6,120 nucleotides of DNA, taken from assembly GCA_023425615.1 (NCBI GenBank), contig JAFACJ010000333.1:1-6120 (forward strand), in the 5' to 3' direction. This DNA comes from Actinomycetes bacterium. GTDB lineage: Bacteria > Actinomycetota > Actinomycetes > Streptosporangiales > Streptosporangiaceae. The notes beneath the pieces are model-generated. The model saw only the letters and a list, made by a program, of their open reading frames with translations, ran no database searches and was not told where the DNA came from. Shown piece after piece: positions 1-5,151 of the stretch (position 1 is the first letter of the stretch; each line of letters begins with the position of its first letter). A program made the position numbers and the translations under genes.

Positions 1-321
1 CCCGTCGTCGGTGACGGTGGCGAAGAGGCAGGTGGCGGCCTCGATCGGGGTGCCGTCGGGGAGGGAGCCGCGCAGGACGTGGCGCTGGACGTAGCCGGAG
101 GGCAGGGCGTCGCGGCGCACCTCCGCGTAACGCATGTCCCGGAGGTTGCGCGACAGCCAGCGCAGGGTGCGCAGGTTGTCCTCGACGGCCTGCTCGGAGC
201 CTCCTCCGGCGCCGGGCCCGTTGTGCCAGATCAGCGCGTCGGGCGTGTAGAGGGCACGCAGCGTGTCGGTGTCCCCGCCGGTGATGGCGGCCAGGAAGCG
301 GTCGGCGAGCTCGTCGTGCAT
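1..321 (-). CDS. SnoaL-like / NTF2-fold protein, 3' end cut by window edge
   Basis: This frame was read directly from the minus strand. It starts with ATG at 321-319 and stays open for 107 codons to base 1, so the C-terminus lies outside the window. The start is well supported: AGGAGGAG sits 6 nt upstream. The protein begins MHDELADRFLAAI, followed by a helix-rich segment and LYTPDALIWHN (residues 24-34). It continues with a long helix containing NLRTLRWLSRNL and beta-strand-like segments such as GYVQRHVLRGSLPDGTPIEA. This layout, with the IWHN signature, fits small nuclear-transport-factor-2 / SnoaL-like proteins (usually about 120-140 aa), which form cone-shaped alpha+beta barrels acting as isomerases, cyclases, hydratases or ligand binders. 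The substrate cannot be told from sequence. It lies 31 bp downstream of the tetR gene on the same strand and is probably co-transcribed with it. The family call is fairly safe; the activity is unknown. Confidence 0.85.
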   Translation of the reverse strand, partial: MHDELADRFLAAITGGDTDTLRALYTPDALIWHNGPGAGGGSEQAVEDNLRTLRWLSRNLRDMRYAEVRRDALPSGYVQRHVLRGSLPDGTPIEAATCLFATVTDDG

Positions 322-352
322 GGTCGGCTCCTCCTCGCGAGGGGTCGGGTGA

Positions 353-967
353 TCATGGGGTGGGTGGCAGGCCGAGGGCCCGGATGTTGAGGGTGTCCAG
401 GGTGTCCAGGAGCCGTTCGGTGCCGTCGGCGTCCTCGCCCTGGACCAGCCAGAGGTAGAGGGAGTGGTCGACCATCGCGGCCAGGGCGCGCGCGGTCATC
501 TCGGCGTCGAGGGAGGTGTCGACGAGCCCTTCGCGCTGCCAGCGCTCGATCGCGCGGGTGGAGCGGGTGATGGAGGCGGCGCGGTGCTTGCGCCGCAGCT
601 CCTTGAACTCGTCGTTGAACGTGGAGACCTGCTCGATGATCGCCATCATCCTCGCGTTGCGCAGGTAGGCCTCGTAGTAGGCGCGGTTGGCGCTGCGGAT
701 GCGCGCGGTCGGCGAGGGCCCCGGCGGGGGGATGACGCGGTGGCCGGTCATGTCGGCGAAGAGCCGGTCGGCCACCTCCAGGAAGATCGCCTCCTTGGAG
801 GGGAAGTAGGTGTAGAAGGACCCGTAGGCCACCCTGGCGTGCCGCGCGATGTGCGCGACCCGGGTGTCGAGGAAGCCGCGCTCCTCGAACACCTCGCGGG
901 CGGCGGTGATGAGCTTCTCCCTCGTCCGCACGCCGCGCTCGGTGAGTGGTGTCTCGCCGCTCTGCAT
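353..967 (-). CDS. TetR-family transcriptional regulator
   Basis: A 204-aa protein, the usual TetR-family length. The N-terminal DNA-binding domain spans roughly residues 14-62, with helix 1 around REKLITAAREVFEERGF and the recognition-helix/helix-4 signature VAYGSFYTYFPSKEAIF near residues 46-62. The remainder is a helical ligand-binding and dimerisation domain ending in ALGLPPTP. The start at 967 is chosen because AGGAAGG lies about 10 nt upstream and homology begins just after it. The frame is open further upstream, with another ATG at 1039, but that would add 24 residues unlike the family and would overlap the candidate promoter. The gene is divergent from the acyl-CoA synthetase operon, the classic arrangement for a local repressor. 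I infer that it controls itself and the operon, with a pathway acid, lactone or acyl-CoA as possible ligand. The ligand is unknown. Confidence 0.92.
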   Translation of the reverse strand: MQSGETPLTERGVRTREKLITAAREVFEERGFLDTRVAHIARHARVAYGSFYTYFPSKEAIFLEVADRLFADMTGHRVIPPPGPSPTARIRSANRAYYEAYLRNARMMAIIEQVSTFNDEFKELRRKHRAASITRSTRAIERWQREGLVDTSLDAEMTARALAAMVDHSLYLWLVQGEDADGTERLLDTLDTLNIRALGLPPTP

Positions 968-1001
968 CGCTCCGGTCCCTTCCTGACGTTCCCGCGGGGT
1001 C

Positions 1002-1031
1002 TTGACAACCCGATGGTCGCAGGAACAGGAT
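1002..1031 (+). promoter_or_regulatory. Candidate promoter for the acyl-CoA synthetase operon
   Basis: A perfect TTGACA -35 box at 1002-1007 is followed after 18 bp by CAGGAT at 1026-1031, close to the TAGGAT-like -10 boxes common in actinomycete housekeeping promoters. Initiation would fall near 1038, leaving an untranslated leader of about 100 nt before the start at 1139. The hexamers are seen directly; promoter function is inference. Confidence 0.45.
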
Positions 1032-1034
1032 CCG

Positions 1035-1063
1035 AGCATCGAACAAGTTGATATGACTGTCAA
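1035..1063 (-). promoter_or_regulatory. Candidate promoter for tetR and the SnoaL-like gene
   Basis: Reading the minus strand, TTGACA at 1063-1058 is followed by a 17-bp spacer and GATGCT at 1040-1035 (matches TATAAT at 3 positions, including the conserved A2 and T6). Initiation would be near 1028, about 60 nt before the tetR start at 967. This placement supports 967 rather than 1039 as the tetR start, because the ATG at 1039 would lie inside the -10 box. Confidence 0.42.
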
Positions 1064-1067
1064 GTCA
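1054..1067. promoter_or_regulatory. Candidate TetR operator (5-bp-arm inverted repeat)
   Basis: TGACT-GTCA-AGTCA is an inverted repeat with exact 5-bp arms and a 4-bp centre. It covers the -35 box of the leftward promoter and lies just downstream of the predicted start of the rightward transcript. A dimer bound here could repress both directions. A second, overlapping weak palindrome, TTGA-N8-TCAA (1048-1063), makes the exact operator uncertain. Assignment to the adjacent TetR protein is inferred from position only. Confidence 0.33.
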
Positions 1068-1089
1068 GGTTCGCTGTCTCTCCGGGCAG

Positions 1090-1125
1090 CCGCCCCACCC
1101 CCTCGGCGCCCACCCGCCCCACCCC
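1090..1125 (+). repeat. 12-bp direct repeat in the operon leader
   Basis: CCGCCCCACCCC occurs twice, at 1090-1101 and 1114-1125, exactly 24 bp apart start to start. It lies in the predicted 5' untranslated leader upstream of the acyl-CoA synthetase. Because the tract is almost pure C with few other bases, the repeat could be a low-complexity accident. It could also be a protein or RNA-binding element. Confidence 0.55.
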
Positions 1126-1138
1126 AGTAGGGACGTCC

Positions 1139-2668
1139 ATGCTGATCAACGACATCGTCGAATACGCCGCCCGCAAGCGGCCCGAGCGCATCGCGCTCAG
1201 ATTCGAGGACCAGGCCGTCACCTTCGCGGCGCTGCGCGACCGCGTCCGGCGCGCCGCCAACGCGCTGCGCGCCCTCGCCGAGCCGGGCGACCGGATCGCC
1301 GTCCTGTCGGGCAACCGGCCCGAGTACATCGAGCTGTACTACGCCGTCCCGGCCGCCGGGATGGCGCTGACCTTCCTCAACCACCGGCTCCATCCGGCGG
1401 AGATCGCCGCCCTGGTCGACCACTCCCAGGCGTCCGTGCTCATCGTCAGCGGCGAGTACGCCGAGGCGATGGCCGGGCTGCGCGCCTCCATGCCGAGCGT
1501 GAAGACCGTCATCTGCCTGGACGGCGGAGGCGACGCCGCCTACGCCGACCTGGTCGCCGCCGCCCCCGCCGACGAGCCGCCCCGGGTGGATGAGGACTCC
1601 GTCGCCTGGCTCGTCTACACCAGCGGCACCACCGGCAAGCCCAAGGGCGTCATGCTCTCCCACCGCAACCTGCTGACCGGAGTCATCAGCTCGATCGCGC
1701 ACTGGGACCTGCCCGACGACCAGGTGTTCCTCTTCTGCTTCCCGCTCTGCCACGTCGGCGGGTACGTCGTGCTGGTCAACCATCTGCGCGCCTGCACGGT
1801 CGGCATCCTGCGCGCCTACGACAACGCCACGTTCCTGCGCCTGGTCTCGGAGTGGAAGGTCACCAACACCGGCCTGGCGCCCACGATGATCGCGTTCCTG
1901 CTGCGCCATCCCGGCATCGAGGACGAGGACCTCGGCACGCTCCGCGCGATCGGCTACGGCGCGTCCGCGATCCCCGCCGAGGTGCTGCGCCGCGGCATGG
2001 AGGTCCTGGGCTGCGACTTCTACCAGGGCATGGGCATGAGCGAGCTGGGCGGCAACATCCTGCACTTCGGGGAGGCCGAGCACCGGCGCGCAGCCGCCGG
2101 AGAGACCCACCTGCTGGCCGCCGCCGGACGCCCCATGGACCTCGCCTCGCTGCGGATCGTCGATGAGGACTTCAACGACGTGCCGCCCGGCGAGCCCGGC
2201 GAGATGGTCGTGCGCGGCGACCAGGTGATGCTCGGCTACTGGCGCGAGCCGGAGCTGACCGAGGCGTCCTTCCGCGACGGCTGGTTCCGCACCGGGGACG
2301 TGGTGCGCCAGGACGCCGAGGGCATGGTCTACATCGTCGACCGGATCAAGGACATGATCATCACGGGCGGGGAGAACGTCGCCTCCCGCGAGGTGGAGGA
2401 GGTCCTCTACCGGCACCCGTCCGTCCTGGAGGCCGCCGTCTACGGCATCCCCGACCCGCAGTGGGGCGAGGCCGTCTGCGCCGCCGTGGTGCTGCGCCCC
2501 GGCGAGCCGGAGGACCACGAGGGCCTCGTGGCGTTCGTCCGCGAGCACCTGGGCGGCTACAAGGCGCCCAAGCGCATCGAGTTCCGCGCCGAACTGCCCC
2601 GCAACGTGGCGGGCAAGGTGCTCAAGCGCGACCTTCGGGCCGCGCACGCCGTCAAGGAGAGAGCATGA
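1139..2668 (+). CDS. AMP-forming acyl-CoA synthetase (FadD/aryl-CoA ligase type)
   Basis: A 509-aa protein of the ANL adenylate-forming superfamily. It would activate a carboxylic acid with ATP to an acyl-AMP and then transfer it to CoA, in the cytoplasm. All core motifs are intact: the phosphate-binding loop YTSGTTGKPKG (160-170), GYGASAIP (272-279), the adenine/Mg motif YQGMGMSE (295-302), GWFRTGD (381-387), the hinge segment YIVDRIKDMIITGGENV (398-414), and PRNVAGKVLKRDLR (487-500) with the probable catalytic lysine K493. The length is that of medium/short-chain or aryl-CoA ligases. The substrate cannot be read from the sequence. The start at 1139 has AGGGA 5 nt upstream and gives a normal family N-terminus. 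It is the first gene of the rightward operon, and its stop overlaps the next start (ATGA at 2665-2668). The class is certain; the specificity is open. Confidence 0.96.
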   Translation: MLINDIVEYAARKRPERIALRFEDQAVTFAALRDRVRRAANALRALAEPGDRIAVLSGNRPEYIELYYAVPAAGMALTFLNHRLHPAEIAALVDHSQASVLIVSGEYAEAMAGLRASMPSVKTVICLDGGGDAAYADLVAAAPADEPPRVDEDSVAWLVYTSGTTGKPKGVMLSHRNLLTGVISSIAHWDLPDDQVFLFCFPLCHVGGYVVLVNHLRACTVGILRAYDNATFLRLVSEWKVTNTGLAPTMIAFLLRHPGIEDEDLGTLRAIGYGASAIPAEVLRRGMEVLGCDFYQGMGMSELGGNILHFGEAEHRRAAAGETHLLAAAGRPMDLASLRIVDEDFNDVPPGEPGEMVVRGDQVMLGYWREPELTEASFRDGWFRTGDVVRQDAEGMVYIVDRIKDMIITGGENVASREVEEVLYRHPSVLEAAVYGIPDPQWGEAVCAAVVLRPGEPEDHEGLVAFVREHLGGYKAPKRIEFRAELPRNVAGKVLKRDLRAAHAVKERA

Positions 2669-3228
2669 CGAACACCGAGTTCGAGCTGGGTGGGATCAAT
2701 CATCTCGCCCTGGTCTCGTCGGATATGCAACGGACGATCGACTTCTACTCCGGTGTGCTGGGCATGCCGCTGGTGAAGACCCTGGACCTGCCGCACGGCA
2801 TGGGCCAGCACTTCTTCTTCGACTGCGGCGGCGGCAACTGCGTGGCCTTCTTCTGGTTCCCCGACGCGCCCGACGCCGTCCCGGGGATCTCCGCGCCCGC
2901 CACCCGGCCCGAGCAGGGCGAACTCGTCAGCGCCGTCGGGTCGATGAACCACGTCGCCTTCCACGTGCCCGCCGACAAGTTCGAGGAGTACCGGAAGCGG
3001 CTCAAGGCCAAGGGGGTGGCCGTCAGCCCGATCCTCAACCACGACGACAGCCCCTCCGGCGTCGCCCGGACCATGCACGAGGGCGTGTTCGTGCGGTCCT
3101 TCTACTTCCAGGACCCCGACGGCGCCCTCCTGGAGTTCGCCTGCTGGACCCGCGAGTTCACCGACGCGGACGTCGCCCACGAGCCCAAGACCGAATCCGA
3201 CAGGAGGAAGCATGCCGCGTCTGCGTGA
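2665..3228 (+). CDS. VOC-superfamily protein (glyoxalase / extradiol dioxygenase fold)
   Basis: A 187-aa protein with two paired beta-alpha-beta-beta-beta modules. Module 1 runs from GGINHLALVSSDMQRTIDFYSGVLGMPL (9-36) to about residue 66, and module 2 from MNHVAFHVPADKFEEY (94-109) to FYFQDPDGALLEFACW (146-161). Likely metal ligands are H13, H96 and E157. The position where glyoxalase I has a glutamate at the end of module 1 reads VAFFWF, so no fourth ligand is seen. This leaves a 2-His-1-Glu set, as in Fe(II) extradiol dioxygenases and some other VOC enzymes. The true start is the ATG at 2665, with AAGGAG 5 nt upstream; the frame is open further left but overlaps the ligase. The ATGA overlap implies translational coupling. 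A ring-cleaving, isomerising or epimerising role in the operon's pathway is inference. The charged tail (residues about 166-187) is probably disordered. Confidence 0.93.
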   Translation: MTNTEFELGGINHLALVSSDMQRTIDFYSGVLGMPLVKTLDLPHGMGQHFFFDCGGGNCVAFFWFPDAPDAVPGISAPATRPEQGELVSAVGSMNHVAFHVPADKFEEYRKRLKAKGVAVSPILNHDDSPSGVARTMHEGVFVRSFYFQDPDGALLEFACWTREFTDADVAHEPKTESDRRKHAASA

Positions 3229-3853
3229 AGTGCCCCGCGCCGAGGTCACCGACGAGCGGATCCTGTACTTCTACGACCGCCTCTTCGGACCCGACCGGGA
3301 CCCTGCCGTCGACCACGGCACCGCGACCGGCAGCCCCGGCGACTGGTGGACGGTCTTCGCCCAGGACCCCGACGTGTTCCGGCACGCCGTCCGGGGCTTC
3401 TCCCTCTACCGCAACGCCAAGCTCGACCCGCTCCTGCGCGAGCTCGGCCAGTGCCGGGCCGGCTGGGCGCGCGGCAGCCAGTTCGTGTTCTCCCAGCACT
3501 GCAAGCAGATGCGCGCGCTCGGCATACCCGAGGAGAAGATCCAGAACATCCCCCACTGGCAGACCGCCGAGTGCTACGACCGGCTGGAGCGCGCCGTCCT
3601 TGCCTACACCGACGGCATCGTCTATGACGGCGGACGGGTCGCCGACGAGATCTTCGCGGTCCTCAAGGAGCACCTGAGCGACCAGGAGATCCTCGCCCTC
3701 ACCTACATCACCTGCCTGTACGAGATGCACGCGACGATGTCGAAGGTGCTGCGGGTGGAGTTCGACGACCGGCCCGAGCTCATCGAGGAGGTCGCCTCGC
3801 CCGAGGGCGCAGACGCCCGGGACATCTCCTCCGACCTGTCCGGGGAGGACTGA
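3212..3853 (+). CDS. Carboxymuconolactone-decarboxylase-family (AhpD-like fold) protein
   Basis: A 213-aa, mostly alpha-helical protein. The recognisable core is residues 63-110, where LYRNAKLDPLLRELGQCRAGWARGSQ leads into FVFSQHCKQMRALGIPEEKI. This aligns by eye with the family pattern xYEWxxHxxxAxxxGxxxxxI. A second helical part (121-180) includes AVLAYTDGIVYDG and LSDQEILALTYITCLYEMHATMSKVL, also typical. H96 is conserved, but the usual Glu is replaced (V92) and there is no CxxC, so neither a redox-active AhpD nor a standard decarboxylase site is present. The start at 3212 is chosen for the strong AGGAGG at 3202-3207. It overlaps the VOC gene by 17 nt, and the stop shares a base with the next start (TGATG). 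The family call is good; the reaction is unknown. Confidence 0.88.
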   Translation: MPRLREVPRAEVTDERILYFYDRLFGPDRDPAVDHGTATGSPGDWWTVFAQDPDVFRHAVRGFSLYRNAKLDPLLRELGQCRAGWARGSQFVFSQHCKQMRALGIPEEKIQNIPHWQTAECYDRLERAVLAYTDGIVYDGGRVADEIFAVLKEHLSDQEILALTYITCLYEMHATMSKVLRVEFDDRPELIEEVASPEGADARDISSDLSGED

Positions 3854-5022
3854 TGCTCTTCTCCGTACCCGACCGGGTCCGCGGCGTCCGCGACGCCGTG
3901 CACGCCTTCATCACCGAGCGGGTCGAGCCCGCCGAGACCGTCTTGAACTCCGGAGGCCCTGAGGCCGCCGAGACCTACGAGCGGCTGCGCAAGGAGGCCA
4001 AGGCCGAGGGCCTGTGGGCGCTGGGCCACCCCGCCGAGCTGGGCGGGGGCGGGCTGCCGTTCCTCGACTACGTGTACGTCAACGAGGTGCAGGGCCGCAG
4101 CGAGTGGGGCCAGTTCGTCCTCGGCACGTTCACCCTCCAGGACTCGCTCATGCTCCACAAGTACGCCTCGCCCCGGTGGCGGGGGCGGTACCTGGAGCCG
4201 ATGGTCGCCGGGGAGGTCTCGCCGAGCTTCGCGATGACCGAGCCGGACGTCGCAGGCTCCGACCCGACGGGCCTGCGCACCAGCGCGGTCCTGGACGGCG
4301 ACGAGTGGGTGATCAACGGCCGCAAGTGGTTCACCTCGGGTGCGGCGGACGCGGCGTACACCACGGTCATGTGCCGCACCGAGGGCCCGGACGCGCCGCC
4401 GCACCGCGCCTTCAGCATGATCATCGTCCCGACGGACACGCCCGGCTACCGCATCCTGCGCGAGACGCCCGTCCTCGGCATGCACGGCGGCCACTACGAG
4501 GTCGACTACGACGACGTGCGCGTCCCTGCCGACAACCTGCTGGGCCCGCGCGGCCACGGGTTCGTCATCGCCCAGGACCGGCTGGGCCCCGGCCGGATCT
4601 TCCACTGCATGCGCTGGCTCGGCCAGGCCCAGCGCGCCTTCGAGCTGATGTGCGCGCGGCTGGAGACCCGGACTGCCTTCGGTGAGCCGCTGGCGGCCAA
4701 GCAGCTCATGCAGCAGCACGTCTTCGACTCCTACGCCGAGATCCAGGCGGCACGGCTGCTCACCCTCCAGGCCGCCGAGCAGATCGACGCCGGGAGCCAG
4801 GCGCGGATCGAGATCGGCGCCATCAAGGTGGTGGGCGCCCGGATGCTCCACAACGTCATCGACCGCGCCGTCCAGGTGCACGGCGCCGGCGGGCTCACCG
4901 ACGACTTCCCCCTGTCGCGGATGTACCGGCACGCGCGGGAGGCGCGCCTGTACGACGGGCCCGACGAGGTGCACATCCAGAGCACCGCCAAGCGCATCCT
5001 GCGCCACATGAACGCCTCCTGA
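3853..5022 (+). CDS. Acyl-CoA dehydrogenase, ACAD10/11-like
   Basis: A 389-aa flavoprotein of the acyl-CoA dehydrogenase fold, the usual length. It has an N-terminal helical domain (1-120), a middle beta domain opened by FAMTEPDVAGSD (126-137) and INGRKWFTSGA (154-164), and a C-terminal helical domain with RLGPGRIFHCMRW (243-255), TRTAFGEPL (272-280) and QVHGAGGL (341-348). It ends in LYDGPDEVHIQSTAKRIL. The GPGRIxHCMR and DGPDEVH motifs are those of the ACAD10/ACAD11-type branch. At the place of the usual catalytic Glu of medium-chain enzymes there is D368. Family members oxidise acyl-CoA with FAD; some ACAD11-type systems act on 4-hydroxyacyl-CoA after phosphorylation, but no kinase domain is fused here. 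The start overlaps the upstream stop by one base, with GGAGG just before it. It probably acts on the CoA ester made by the operon's ligase. Confidence 0.95.
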   Translation: MLFSVPDRVRGVRDAVHAFITERVEPAETVLNSGGPEAAETYERLRKEAKAEGLWALGHPAELGGGGLPFLDYVYVNEVQGRSEWGQFVLGTFTLQDSLMLHKYASPRWRGRYLEPMVAGEVSPSFAMTEPDVAGSDPTGLRTSAVLDGDEWVINGRKWFTSGAADAAYTTVMCRTEGPDAPPHRAFSMIIVPTDTPGYRILRETPVLGMHGGHYEVDYDDVRVPADNLLGPRGHGFVIAQDRLGPGRIFHCMRWLGQAQRAFELMCARLETRTAFGEPLAAKQLMQQHVFDSYAEIQAARLLTLQAAEQIDAGSQARIEIGAIKVVGARMLHNVIDRAVQVHGAGGLTDDFPLSRMYRHAREARLYDGPDEVHIQSTAKRILRHMNAS

Positions 5023-5043
5023 GAGAAGCACTGGAGCACGCAG

Positions 5044-5151
5044 ATGAGCACAACCCCCCTCCGGCGGCTCACCCGCCGGTCACTGTTCTCGGGGCTGGCG
5101 GGCGCCGGCCTCGCCGCGCTGGTCGTGCCGGGAGGCCCGGCCGCGGCGGCA
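5044..5151 (+). other. Twin-arginine (Tat) signal peptide of the SMP-30-like protein
   Basis: Residues 1-36 show a basic n-region with RR pairs at 7-8 and 11-12, the twin-arginine pattern T-R-R-S-L-F (10-15), a moderately hydrophobic Gly/Ala/Leu h-region (17-28), then PGGPAAAA with plausible A-x-A cleavage near residues 35-36. Export in folded form fits a metal-binding propeller. No lipobox cysteine is present, so it is not a lipoprotein. The cleavage site is predicted by eye. Confidence 0.8.

Larger units (their letters stand above)
968..1138. promoter_or_regulatory. Divergent intergenic control region
   Basis: These 171 bp separate the divergent tetR and acyl-CoA synthetase starts. The segment from about 1000 to 1075 is visibly richer in A and T than the surrounding genes. 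It contains two TTGACA hexamers on opposite strands and several short palindromes. The right part (about 1080-1128) is C-rich and G-poor on the plus strand and holds a 12-bp direct repeat. A short AGGGA at 1129-1133 serves as a modest ribosome binding site for the start at 1139. The individual elements are listed separately. Confidence 0.75.

Noticed and set aside
333..342. Perfect 10-bp palindrome CCTCGCGAGG between tetR and the SnoaL-like gene
   Set aside because: It has no loop for a stable hairpin, no T-tract, and it overlaps the ribosome binding site of the next gene; it is most likely incidental to the GAGGAGG motif and high GC.
968..1039. Upstream ATG at 1039 as tetR start
   Set aside because: It adds 24 residues not seen in TetR proteins, sits in the predicted -10 box, and lacks a better ribosome binding site than the start at 967.
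464..1051. Plus-strand 195-codon frame over tetR
   Set aside because: It is a shadow of tetR on the opposite strand with Gly/Val-rich sequence and no recognisable domain.
968..2647. Long open minus-strand frame running through the acyl-CoA synthetase and continuous with tetR
   Set aside because: It is antisense to a gene with complete family motifs, has low-complexity Gly/Val/Asp/His-rich translation, and only the part from 967 down resembles a protein family. Such frames are routine opposite high-GC genes.
3703..5031. 442-codon minus-strand frame opposite the acyl-CoA dehydrogenase
   Set aside because: It is antisense to a clear flavoprotein gene, and its composition is the mirror of codon bias; no motif or ribosome binding site supports it.
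5023..5043. Possible terminator or separate promoter between the dehydrogenase and the SMP-30-like gene
   Set aside because: The 21-bp gap has no inverted repeat and no -35/-10 pair, only the GGAG ribosome binding site; read-through is more likely.
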